A stretch of DNA of 64,000 bases from Betaproteobacteria bacterium HGW-Betaproteobacteria-1. GTDB taxonomy: Bacteria > Pseudomonadota > Gammaproteobacteria > Burkholderiales > Methylophilaceae. The notes under the pieces are model-generated. The model was given only the letters and a program-made list of their open reading frames with translations. It was not told the origin of the DNA and did no database searches. The stretch is taken from NCBI GenBank assembly GCA_002842435.1, contig PHCX01000003.1:186001-250000 (forward strand), read 5' to 3'. The position numbers and the translations under genes were made by a program. Below, in pieces: positions 30,149-38,557 of this stretch (positions are counted from its first letter, which is position 1; the number at the start of each line of letters is the position of its first letter).

Positions 30149-32194
30149 TCAGGACTTGCCATTGATCATGTAATCCAGTTGAGGCTGCAATTTTCGACCC
30201 AGCCACTTCGACCCATCAAGCGACAAATGATCATCATCGCGATATAACAACAAATCATCCTTTCGTCCGTAACAACGTTCATCATCACACATCAGAGTTT
30301 GGGGATCGAGCACGCCCACTTGCGGATGTCTTTTGAGCACATTATCAATCACATGACGAAATTCCAGATTTCTTTTTTCTATCATATCCATATCCACAGC
30401 GCAGTCAGGATGCGGTGCCGAACGCTTTACAAACTGATTAGGCGCCCATGTCAAACATAGTCTCGCATTGAAATCCAGTTCAGGAACCGAATACAGAAAA
30501 ACCACTTTCTTGCCTTTTGCCTCAAGCGCACTCAATGTTTCATCCAAGCCATGTTCAAGTGCAGCAGCGCCAATATACGGACTCTGTTTCCCTTCCCTGT
30601 CGAACCATACAACCTGATGTTCGTCACGATTTCCAGTATGCCAGTCCCTGAGTTCGCGCCCTGATATGTAAGCAGCCCATCGCCCTGCGATAAAAACGGT
30701 GTGAACATCCGAATTTTCCAAAGCATATTCCATGGCAGCATCAATATGCTGCGGGCAACCGAGAAATTTTCCATCTTCTAACAAATCGCTGCCACGCACT
30801 CCCATGCATGCCGCACTGGCAATCTGTAACAAATTCAGATTCTGCTGCAGTAAAACGTCACGCAACGCCCAGAAGTAATAATTGGCATGACTATCCCCTA
30901 TGATCATAGCGTTAGCAGGTCTTTCTACATCTGCGACCAGACATAGTCCGCTTAATCCGTGCTTTTTGAAAACTGCACTGCAATCCTGCGTACTCTTCAA
31001 CTCATTCGGCCACTCAAGTGCAATAGCTTCGTTCTGCAACTGTCCGTCTTTAAACCTGAACAACAGGCCATCTCTAATGAATATATTTGCTGCAGCTACT
31101 GCCAGCACACTCGCAAACAAAAGCAGGAGAATTACAGCTTTTCGTCCTCCATGCCGCCTGATAGGCGTTTCGATAAACCGATAACTGAACCACGCAAACA
31201 GGAAGGTCAATGCAAGTATGGCCCCAATGACAATTGAGTTCTGAGACTGCCCTGGATAGACGATACGTGCGAAAGATAGCAATGGCCAATGCCACAGATA
31301 TAACGGAAAACTGATCAGCCCTATCCACACCATGAGCGGCTTGGCAAGAAAGTAACGATTAATCAGTGCTCCTGGTCCCGCTGCGATCAGAAACATTGCA
31401 CCCGCAACGGGCAAAAGTGCCCAAGTTCCAGGAAATATGCTTTTTGTATTGATCAAACCGAACCCGGCAAGAAGCAACCCAAAACCAAAAATGGAAAACA
31501 GATTTCCGGCAGCCGTATTTGTCACACACCAGTTCAATCGATGATTAAAAACCAGCCAGGCAAGGCATGCTCCCGCCAGCAACTCCCAAGCTCGAGTCAA
31601 AGGCAGGAAAAAACTGGCAATCGGGTCCGGACGGGTCAGGAAAATACTAGCCAGGAGCGAAAGCACCGCCAACAAAAGCATGAACCGGCCTATTCTCCAA
31701 CCACGCTTCCAGGCGAAGACAGCCAAAGCTGGCCAGACAATGTAGAACTGCTCCTCGATGCCAAGCGACCATAAATGCAAAAGCGGTTTTAACTCCGCCG
31801 CATTATCGAAATACCCAGACTCCAGCCAGAAAACAAAATTGGCCATAAACCCCAAACCGGCTAATGAGTGTTTTGCCAGTTGTGCGTACTCATCCGGCAG
31901 CAACACATGCCAGCCGACAACAAGAAAGACCAATATAACCAGCAACAAAGGTGGAAATATACGTCTTATTCTGCGCGCATAAAAATCCGAGAAACTGAAT
32001 TTTCCACCGTGCAGAGAATTGAAAATTATGGAAGAAATAAGATATCCGGATATTACAAAAAAGATATCAACCCCAATGAACCCACCTGGCAGCATGGAGG
32101 GGAACGCATGAAATACCAGCACTGATAAAACTGCAATAGCACGCAGCCCGTCTATATCGGGGCGATAGGCAAGATGAGGGTTTGAGTGATTCAT
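30149..32194 (-). CDS. OafA/YrhL-type acyltransferase with SGNH domain
   Basis: A 681-residue O-acetyltransferase. Residues 1 to about 370 are the ten-helix acyltransferase-3 domain, starting YRPDIDGLRAIAVLSVLVFH with the catalytic histidine and GGFIGVDIFFVISGYLI. Residues about 400-680 are a periplasmic SGNH hydrolase-like domain with block I NAMIIGDSHANYY and the late DDDHLSLDGSKW catalytic pair. Such two-part enzymes acetylate O-antigen or other envelope glycans. The DNA is A+T-rich (26 to 27 G+C in two sampled lines of 60), suggesting acquisition from another lineage. Confidence 0.88.
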   Translation of the reverse strand: MNHSNPHLAYRPDIDGLRAIAVLSVLVFHAFPSMLPGGFIGVDIFFVISGYLISSIIFNSLHGGKFSFSDFYARRIRRIFPPLLLVILVFLVVGWHVLLPDEYAQLAKHSLAGLGFMANFVFWLESGYFDNAAELKPLLHLWSLGIEEQFYIVWPALAVFAWKRGWRIGRFMLLLAVLSLLASIFLTRPDPIASFFLPLTRAWELLAGACLAWLVFNHRLNWCVTNTAAGNLFSIFGFGLLLAGFGLINTKSIFPGTWALLPVAGAMFLIAAGPGALINRYFLAKPLMVWIGLISFPLYLWHWPLLSFARIVYPGQSQNSIVIGAILALTFLFAWFSYRFIETPIRRHGGRKAVILLLLFASVLAVAAANIFIRDGLLFRFKDGQLQNEAIALEWPNELKSTQDCSAVFKKHGLSGLCLVADVERPANAMIIGDSHANYYFWALRDVLLQQNLNLLQIASAACMGVRGSDLLEDGKFLGCPQHIDAAMEYALENSDVHTVFIAGRWAAYISGRELRDWHTGNRDEHQVVWFDREGKQSPYIGAAALEHGLDETLSALEAKGKKVVFLYSVPELDFNARLCLTWAPNQFVKRSAPHPDCAVDMDMIEKRNLEFRHVIDNVLKRHPQVGVLDPQTLMCDDERCYGRKDDLLLYRDDDHLSLDGSKWLGRKLQPQLDYMINGKS

Positions 32195-32258
32195 TTTGGA
32201 AATACGAGCTCTGAAATTAATTCTTGTTAAACTGGATGGCTAGCTGATCACCGGAAAC

Positions 32259-33362
32259 CTACGGCTCGTTCTGCATAACATCTTTCAAATAAGGCAAAGC
32301 CCAGAAATGCACACTGGCAGCTTCGTCACTAAACTTGGCACGCAGCGATTGGCAATGTAGATCGAAATCGTACTCGCCCCACTGCGACATGGCAGTCAAC
32401 ACTTCGGCAAACTCGCTTGCATTACCTAAGCGAAAAAGCATTCCCGCATCCCTGACCACCTCGGCCCCGCCGCCGCTGTCACTGCAAATAATCGGCAATC
32501 CGGCCGCCATCGCCTCCAATAACACCATGCCGAACGGCTCGTGATCCGAAGTCAGTGCGAACACATCAAATGCACGGAAGTATCTGCGACCATTGGGCAC
32601 CTGGCCGGCAAACACCACTTTGTCTGTAACGCCCAGTGCTGCTGCGAGATTTTTCAATGCCTGCTCCAGCGGACCTGAACCCATGATCAGCAACAGGCTA
32701 TTCTGCGGCAGTTTAGGCAGCGCCATGGCAAAGCCGCGGATCAGGGTTGCCTGATCCTTGTCGTGATGCAGACGCCCGACATTGCCGACCACCCAAGCAT
32801 CGGCGGGCAGGCCGAGAAATTCGCGTGCCTCATTTTTGCTCAACAGTTCGGCTTGCACAGCATCCACATCGATACGGTTGTACAGTGTCTCGATCTGCTC
32901 ATGCGGCCAATGCGGCAACCTGATGCGCATTTCGTCACGCACTGCGTTGGAAACGCCCAACAACAACAGACGCTTGCGGAACAGATTCACCAGCAGACGT
33001 CGACCATATCGATCAAAGTCACCAAAGTTGTGACGCACGCTGATCACTGGCAGGCGGGTAGCCAGCAAGGCAACATAAGTTGGCTTGGCGCGATGGGCGA
33101 TGCAGAAACGAAACTCTTTTTCAGCAACGATCTGCCGGATTTTTCTGATGGCGCCCAGTTTCAGTCCGCTGACATCCTTGCTTTTATAGCCGAGGAAAAT
33201 CACCTCATCGGAAGCGGTAGCTCGTTCCACCTCTGGATCGGGCTCCCCGGTGAGATAGACCGTCGTCACCTTGATGCCGGTGCCTTTGAACAGGGCGGCG
33301 TACTGGCGTGAACAATCGAGGAATGGCGGGTAATAGCAGTGGCTGATCTGCAGGACGTTCAA
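32259..33362 (-). CDS. Glycosyltransferase family 4
   Basis: A 367-residue GT-B enzyme of the type found in surface-polysaccharide clusters. LQISHCYYPPFLDCSRQYAA is the N-terminal domain; VVGNVGRLHHDKDQATLIRG and SDHEPFGMVLLEAMAAGLPI carry the donor-site residues and E-x7-E motif. The start is taken as a TTG at 33362: AGGAG sits 8 bases upstream and the codon overlaps the galE stop (TTGA), whereas the longer frame to 33404 would run inside galE. Sugar specificity is unknown. Confidence 0.82.
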   Translation of the reverse strand: MNVLQISHCYYPPFLDCSRQYAALFKGTGIKVTTVYLTGEPDPEVERATASDEVIFLGYKSKDVSGLKLGAIRKIRQIVAEKEFRFCIAHRAKPTYVALLATRLPVISVRHNFGDFDRYGRRLLVNLFRKRLLLLGVSNAVRDEMRIRLPHWPHEQIETLYNRIDVDAVQAELLSKNEAREFLGLPADAWVVGNVGRLHHDKDQATLIRGFAMALPKLPQNSLLLIMGSGPLEQALKNLAAALGVTDKVVFAGQVPNGRRYFRAFDVFALTSDHEPFGMVLLEAMAAGLPIICSDSGGGAEVVRDAGMLFRLGNASEFAEVLTAMSQWGEYDFDLHCQSLRAKFSDEAASVHFWALPYLKDVMQNEP

Positions 33363-34366
33363 ATATTCTTCTCCTGCGCTTGTGCTACCATTTTCAGCTC
33401 CCATTGCCAGGCATGCCGGATAATGGTTTCAAGGTCAGAATGGACTGGCACCCACTGCAGTACACTTTTTGCCCGGGAGGCATCTGCCACCAGCCTTGCC
33501 GGGTCACCCTCCCGGCGTCCGGCCAACTCGAATGGCACTGGCTTTCCCGTTACCCTGGCTGCGACATCGATGACCTGCTGTACGCTGTAACCAGCACCAT
33601 TTCCCAGATTGAACGCAGTCGGCTGCCCTCCACCATGCAGATACTGCATGGCAAGCAGATGGGCACTGCACAGGTCTTCCACATGAATATAGTCACGAAT
33701 GCAGGTGCCGTCCGGCGTGTCGTAATCCTGGCCGAAAAGCTTGAGCGGCGGTTTCTGGCCGAGCACCGCCTTCAGTGCCAGGGGGATGAGGTGTGTCTCC
33801 GGTTCATGCCGCTCGCCCAGAAGCCCTTCCGCATCGGTTCCGGCGGCATTGAAATAGCGTAAAGCGACGTAATTCAGCCCATGCGCACGCTGAAAATCGG
33901 ACATCATCATTTCCACCATGAGCTTGGATGCCCCATAAGGATTGACCGGCACCTTGGGGTGCGCCTCGTCTATCGGGGTTGATTGCGGCTCGCCATACAC
34001 TGCAGCTGTGGAAGAAAACACCAGATGATTGAGACCGTGGTCGCGCATGGCTTCCAGCAAGGTCAGCGTAGCGAAACTGTTGGCTCGGTAGTATTTGGCC
34101 GGATTGCTGACCGACTCGCCTACCAGTATCTTTGAGGCAAAATGAAAGACCCCGTCAAAGTTTTTTTCTGTGATCAGCTGATCGAGAAACGCACGGTCAG
34201 AGAAATCATGAACGATCAATTCACCACCCAGCACAGCATCACGGTGACCGCTGGACAAGTCATCGACGATGGTCACCTGATGCCCTTGCTTGAACAGCAG
34301 TTTGACCATGTGCGAGCCGATATAGCCTGCCCCGCCGGTTACCAGATAGTGCATATTCTTTTCCAT
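33359..34366 (-). CDS. galE: UDP-glucose 4-epimerase
   Basis: A 331-335-residue extended SDR enzyme. MHYLVTGGAGYIGSHMVKLL is the NAD site; the catalytic pair is in FSSTAAVYG and NPYGASKLMVEMMM; YFNAAGTDAEGLLGE and the C-terminal half bind the UDP-sugar. It interconverts UDP-glucose and UDP-galactose, or the N-acetylated forms, and supplies the adjoining glycosyltransferases. The ATG at 34354 (MHYL) is also possible. Its stop overlaps the start of the next GT4 gene. Confidence 0.93.
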   Translation of the reverse strand: MEKNMHYLVTGGAGYIGSHMVKLLFKQGHQVTIVDDLSSGHRDAVLGGELIVHDFSDRAFLDQLITEKNFDGVFHFASKILVGESVSNPAKYYRANSFATLTLLEAMRDHGLNHLVFSSTAAVYGEPQSTPIDEAHPKVPVNPYGASKLMVEMMMSDFQRAHGLNYVALRYFNAAGTDAEGLLGERHEPETHLIPLALKAVLGQKPPLKLFGQDYDTPDGTCIRDYIHVEDLCSAHLLAMQYLHGGGQPTAFNLGNGAGYSVQQVIDVAARVTGKPVPFELAGRREGDPARLVADASRAKSVLQWVPVHSDLETIIRHAWQWELKMVAQAQEKNI

Positions 34367-34447
34367 TCCCCTTGAGTAAGCGCTAACAAGCCATCATAAG
34401 CAATTGCCAACCACTTGCATGATAAAACAATACTAATAACAGGGACA

Positions 34448-35125
34448 TTATGATGCAAAGACTGAAATTTTCTTCAGGTGTTGGCGCAGACGATCCTCGC
34501 ATGCCGGACGCAATGCCGCATGGTCGAAATAGGACGCTACAATTTTCTGCCATGTTGCCAGACGCAGTTCACGTACCTGCTCAGGGTACCGATGCAGGTG
34601 GGTAAAACTTCGGACTCTCGTTCCGCACCACAAGGGCCATGGGTAAATGCTCATGTCAGCAATATCGATGAGGCCAAGCCTTCCCTGCGTATCCAGCACG
34701 ATATTACCCAGATGCAGTGAGCGGAAATGCACACCATGCCGGTGTAATTTCGCGATGAATGTACCCAGCATGTTGGCCTCATCCATCGTCAACGACCTGC
34801 TCTTCAGCAATTCGCGCAAAGTCACACCCTCCAGCGGCGCATAGAGCACAGCCGTCTCGGCTGGCGCTTCCAGATCAAAGAGTTGCTTGATATGAACGGT
34901 CGGGATGCCAGCCTTCTGCAATCGCGCTGCATTACGGCAGAATCGTCTGGCATAGGAATAAATGCGGGCGACACTGAATCTGTTCCGGACCCGGAACACC
35001 TTCAGCATATCGCCATTTTCCAGACGGAGCACTTTGATGCCGCGCTCGTCCTGCTCCAGGACAGCGCCTTTCTGGCACATCTGGTCAAACTCCGACCTGT
35101 CGAGCAACTGGCTTTTACGCATCAT
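34448..35125 (-). CDS. Kinase-fold protein, LPS-kinase/toluene-tolerance type
   Basis: A 225-residue protein kinase-like fold related to the lipopolysaccharide kinase clan; Pseudomonas homologues are sometimes labelled toluene tolerance proteins and lie beside core-LPS genes. The ATP lysine is probably in GDMLKVFRVRN. The catalytic loop reads VHFRSLHLGNIVLD: the usual aspartate is replaced by serine while the asparagine is kept, and LIDIAD supplies the metal-binding aspartate. It may therefore be inactive or use a variant mechanism. It overlaps the upstream HAD phosphatase gene by an ATGA junction, a strong hint that they work as a pair. Confidence 0.7.
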   Translation of the reverse strand: MMRKSQLLDRSEFDQMCQKGAVLEQDERGIKVLRLENGDMLKVFRVRNRFSVARIYSYARRFCRNAARLQKAGIPTVHIKQLFDLEAPAETAVLYAPLEGVTLRELLKSRSLTMDEANMLGTFIAKLHRHGVHFRSLHLGNIVLDTQGRLGLIDIADMSIYPWPLWCGTRVRSFTHLHRYPEQVRELRLATWQKIVASYFDHAALRPACEDRLRQHLKKISVFAS

Positions 35126-35787
35126 TCGTCCCGCAGCAATACCGAGAGCCGTTCAACGACCTGGATATCATGCGTTTTGCAATAATCCTGCCAGCCCTCG
35201 AATTCAGTCAGTTCGCTGATAAAAACAAAATCGAGGCCTGCCGCCAGCGCAGCCTGATGGTCGTATTTGCTATCACCGAGGTACAGCCCTGGCTTCTGAA
35301 TATTGCCCTTACTCATTTCCCTCGCCAGCACCTGGTCCTTATTGTCCGGACTGCCGAAAATGCCGGCATCGAACAGTCCATCGAGCTGGCGGGTCTTGAA
35401 TAACTGACGCAGCTCCTGCTGGTCGCCGCCGGACAACACCATCCAACGAGCATCAGGATACTTGACTCGCAATTCATGCAAGCCGTCCGCCACTTTGCAA
35501 TGCAATAATCCATGATGGATTTCACTGGCGAACCGGTCCAGCAGGAACTGGATATCGGCTTCTGTTGCCTGCTGGCCAAGGATGTCGGTCAGAAAATATT
35601 GATACTTTGGATAACGGGAAATGCCGCCCAGCCGGATATGGTAGTCCATCAGCGCCTTTGCCTGCTGCTCATTGGCACCGAAGGCAATCGCCGTATCGAA
35701 ATAGGCCTGGGACTTGAGTTGATTGGAATCGAGAATGACCCCGTCGCAATCGAAAACCAGGGTCTTGTATCGGGTCAGATCCACCAT
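35122..35787 (-). CDS. HAD-family phosphatase
   Basis: A 221-residue HAD-IA hydrolase. Motif I is LVFDCDGVILDSN (nucleophile and acid/base aspartates), motif II VLSGGDQ, motif III the lysine near SKGNIQKPG, and motif IV YLGDSKYDHQAAL; a helical cap lies between motifs I and II. It should dephosphorylate a small phosphorylated molecule, perhaps a sugar phosphate. It is not an obvious GmhB (which is shorter and has a zinc loop). The 4-bp overlap with the kinase-fold gene suggests that both act on the same surface-glycan intermediate. Confidence 0.82.
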   Translation of the reverse strand: MVDLTRYKTLVFDCDGVILDSNQLKSQAYFDTAIAFGANEQQAKALMDYHIRLGGISRYPKYQYFLTDILGQQATEADIQFLLDRFASEIHHGLLHCKVADGLHELRVKYPDARWMVLSGGDQQELRQLFKTRQLDGLFDAGIFGSPDNKDQVLAREMSKGNIQKPGLYLGDSKYDHQAALAAGLDFVFISELTEFEGWQDYCKTHDIQVVERLSVLLRDE

Positions 35788-35829
35788 GCATCTCAGACAG
35801 GCGGAGCATTGCGCCCCGCCGTATCAGTA

Positions 35830-36459
35830 TCAGGCAGCCTTGATTGCGCTGGCTTCTTTGGCCAGTTTGGTGATGTGTTTCCAGTCCTTGTTGGCAACGG
35901 CATCTGCCGGTGTCAACCAGGTACCGCCGCAAACCACGACATTGGGCAATGCAAGGAATTGCGGTGCAGATTCAACGGTCACGCCGCCTGTCGGGCAGAA
36001 CTTGACGTCGCCGAACGGACCGGCAAAACCTTTTAACAAATTGATGCCGCCCACAGCAACCGCAGGGAACAGCTTGAGGAAATAGTAATCGTCGGCATTG
36101 GCGGTCATGATCTCACTGCCGGTAGAGACGCCTGGCAACAAGGGCAAGCCGATTTCGCGAGCGGCACGGCCCAACTCACTGGTGTAGCCAGGGCTTACCG
36201 CGAACTGGCAACCGGCATCTTTTGAAGCCTGTGCATCCTTGATGTTACGCACGGTACCGGAACCCAGAATCGCATCGGGCACCGCCTTGGCGATCGCTTC
36301 CATTGCCTGCAACGCGCAAGAAGTACGCAGTGTAACTTCCAGCACCTTGATACCGCCTTCCAGCAAGGCCTCCGCCATCGGCACGGCATCTTCCACCTTG
36401 TTGATAACAATGACCGGAATCACCGGACCGTGGTTGGCCAAATCTAATGTATTCATCAT
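35830..36459 (-). CDS. eda: KDPG aldolase
   Basis: A 209-residue class I aldolase splitting 2-keto-3-deoxy-6-phosphogluconate into pyruvate and glyceraldehyde-3-phosphate. The catalytic glutamate lies in KVLEVTLRT, the Schiff-base lysine in YYFLKLFPA, and FCPTGGVT forms the phosphate site. It stands 143 bp downstream of edd, so the Entner-Doudoroff branch is complete here except for the dehydrogenase. In RuMP-cycle methylotrophs this branch cleaves C6 sugar; that role is possible if the organism is one. Confidence 0.96.
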   Translation of the reverse strand: MMNTLDLANHGPVIPVIVINKVEDAVPMAEALLEGGIKVLEVTLRTSCALQAMEAIAKAVPDAILGSGTVRNIKDAQASKDAGCQFAVSPGYTSELGRAAREIGLPLLPGVSTGSEIMTANADDYYFLKLFPAVAVGGINLLKGFAGPFGDVKFCPTGGVTVESAPQFLALPNVVVCGGTWLTPADAVANKDWKHITKLAKEASAIKAA

Positions 36460-36513
36460 GCAGTATCCAGGAATTTATAAATGGTTAAATGGGATAGAAA
36501 TCTCGGGCATTTC

Positions 36514-36594
36514 AAAACCGATTGAGGCCAGGCACTTGAGCGCTGACAGTACAATTAGTACGGCAAGCGAAAGAACGCCGTATCAATCGGTTTT
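36514..36594. repeat. Long-spaced 12-bp inverted repeat between edd and eda
   Basis: Perfect arms AAAACCGATTGA (36514-36525) and TCAATCGGTTTT (36583-36594) enclose 57 bases. In the edd-eda transcript this would close a large stem-loop just before eda. It may be a stability or attenuation element, or paired operators. Confidence 0.55.
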
Positions 36595-36602
36595 CAAATG
36601 GC

Positions 36603-38423
36603 CTATAGCCAAGTGATGGCGCCTTCTTCGGCCGTCTTCACATTCTTGCGCATGCCGCCGAACAGTTCACGACCCATGCCGTGAGAGTTCTCCATCTCCT
36701 GCGACTCAGTCAGCATGGCACAAGGACGTGCAGCCCAAGTTTCCTCATCCAGCAGCACGTTCAAAGTGCCCTCAATTGCATCCAGACGAATAATGTCGCC
36801 GGTCTTGACCTTAGCGATCGGACCTTGCTGCAGTGCCTCCGGGCTCAGGTGAATGGCAGCGGGCACTTTGCCGGATGCGCCACTCATGCGGCCGTCAGTC
36901 ACGATGGCGACCTTGAAGCCCTTACCCTGCAGTGCGGCCAGTGGCGGCGTCAACTTGTGGAGCTCCGGCATGCCGCAGGCAGCCGGGCCTTGGAAACGCA
37001 CGACAGCGACAAAATCACGCTCCAACTTGCCGGCCTTGAAGGCACTCAGCAATTCCTGCTGCGTCGTGAAGACGATCGCCGGCGCTTCGATGATATGACG
37101 GTCAATCGGCACGGCAGACACCTTGATAACGGAACGACCGAGGTTGCCGGTCAGCAGCTTCAAGCCGCCGGTCTCGCTGAAGGGTGCATCAGCATTGCGG
37201 ACAACCTTGTCGTTCTGCGTCTTCTTCGGCAGGTCACGCCAGACCAGGCGGTCGCGCACCATCTCGGGCACTTTGCCGTATTCACGCAGGCCACCTTCAG
37301 CGACGGTACCGACATCCGGATGCATGTAACCGCCTTCGATCAATTCACGAATGATGAACGAAGGGCCACCAGCAGCCTGGAACTCGTTCACGTCGGCACT
37401 GCCGTTTGGATAGACGCGCGAAAGCAACGGCGTAGTTTGTGACAGGTCGGAACAGTCCGTCCAGTCGATGATGATACCGGCAGCACGGGCAACTGCAACC
37501 CAATGGATCAGATGGTTGGTGGAACCGCCTGTGGCGATCAATGCCACCATGGCATTAACGATAACGCGCGGATCAACCATGCGACCGATAGGCGTAAAGC
37601 GATGCTGACCTGCAGTGATGGAGAGTACGGTACGCACCGATTCGCGAGTCAACTCTTCACGCAAGCCGGAGGATGGATGGATGAATGCAGCGCCAGGCAC
37701 ATGCAAGCCCATGGCTTCCAGCAGCATTTGATTACTATTGGCTGTGCCGTAGAAAGTACAGGTGCCGATCCCATGATAGGCAGCAGATTCCGCCGCCAGC
37801 AATTCGCCACGGCCCACCATACCACGCGCGAAGTGCTCGCGCACCGTAGATTTTTCACCGTGCGACATATTGCTACTGGCCATCGGGCCGGCTGGCACGA
37901 AAACACAAGGTAGATGACCGAAATGCAGTGCACCTATCAGCAGGCCTGGAACGATCTTGTCACAGACGCCGAGCAGTAATGCTGCATCAAAAACGTCGTG
38001 CGATAGCGCGATGGCCGTCCCCATGGCAATGTTGTCACGCGAGAACAGGCTGAGTTCCATGCCGGGCTCACCTTGCGTAACTCCGTCGCACATGGCAGGC
38101 ACGCCACCGGCAACCTGCACCGTAGCGCCGTGCTTGGCCGCTTCGTCACGAATGATGTCCGGAAATCTTTCGTACGGCTGATGCGCTGAAAGCATATCGT
38201 TATAGGCAGTTACAACGCCAATGTGTGGTGCACGTTCTGCCACAACGCGCAATTTGTCATTGCTCGGCATTGCGGCAAAAGCATGTGCCACGTTGGCACA
38301 ACCCATACGATCCGCACCCCGCGGACGGGCAATGGTCTGTTCCATTCGTTGCAGATATGCTTGCCTGGTCAGGGAACTGCGTTCCCTGATTCTTTGGGTG
38401 ATTTCAATTAAGGACTGTTTCAT
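36603..38423 (-). CDS. edd: 6-phosphogluconate dehydratase
   Basis: A 606-residue IlvD/Edd-family dehydratase with a 4Fe-4S cluster, making KDPG from 6-phosphogluconate. Family stretches include [39 protein letters not shown] (cluster cysteine), [20 protein letters not shown] and the C-terminal [20 protein letters not shown]. Full length for the family. It is separated by about 130 bp from the upstream carbamoyltransferase gene, and it interrupts the polysaccharide region, so it may have its own promoter. Confidence 0.97.
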   Translation of the reverse strand: MKQSLIEITQRIRERSSLTRQAYLQRMEQTIARPRGADRMGCANVAHAFAAMPSNDKLRVVAERAPHIGVVTAYNDMLSAHQPYERFPDIIRDEAAKHGATVQVAGGVPAMCDGVTQGEPGMELSLFSRDNIAMGTAIALSHDVFDAALLLGVCDKIVPGLLIGALHFGHLPCVFVPAGPMASSNMSHGEKSTVREHFARGMVGRGELLAAESAAYHGIGTCTFYGTANSNQMLLEAMGLHVPGAAFIHPSSGLREELTRESVRTVLSITAGQHRFTPIGRMVDPRVIVNAMVALIATGGSTNHLIHWVAVARAAGIIIDWTDCSDLSQTTPLLSRVYPNGSADVNEFQAAGGPSFIIRELIEGGYMHPDVGTVAEGGLREYGKVPEMVRDRLVWRDLPKKTQNDKVVRNADAPFSETGGLKLLTGNLGRSVIKVSAVPIDRHIIEAPAIVFTTQQELLSAFKAGKLERDFVAVVRFQGPAACGMPELHKLTPPLAALQGKGFKVAIVTDGRMSGASGKVPAAIHLSPEALQQGPIAKVKTGDIIRLDAIEGTLNVLLDEETWAARPCAMLTESQEMENSHGMGRELFGGMRKNVKTAEEGAITWL

Positions 38424-38557
38424 AACAACCGCCGATAAAAACTTTAATTAGAGCCCGATTATGCAGCTATGCCGGAACGCGGTCAAATCAGGGCGATACC
38501 GCAAAAACGGCCCCAATTGTCAAGAAAAATTTGCGTTCAAGACAGGTGATTAGGCAT

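Noticed and set aside
36550-36575. HexR-like operator in the edd-eda spacer
   Set aside because: AGTACAATTAGTAC is only partly like the known box and no hexR gene is near; not supported.
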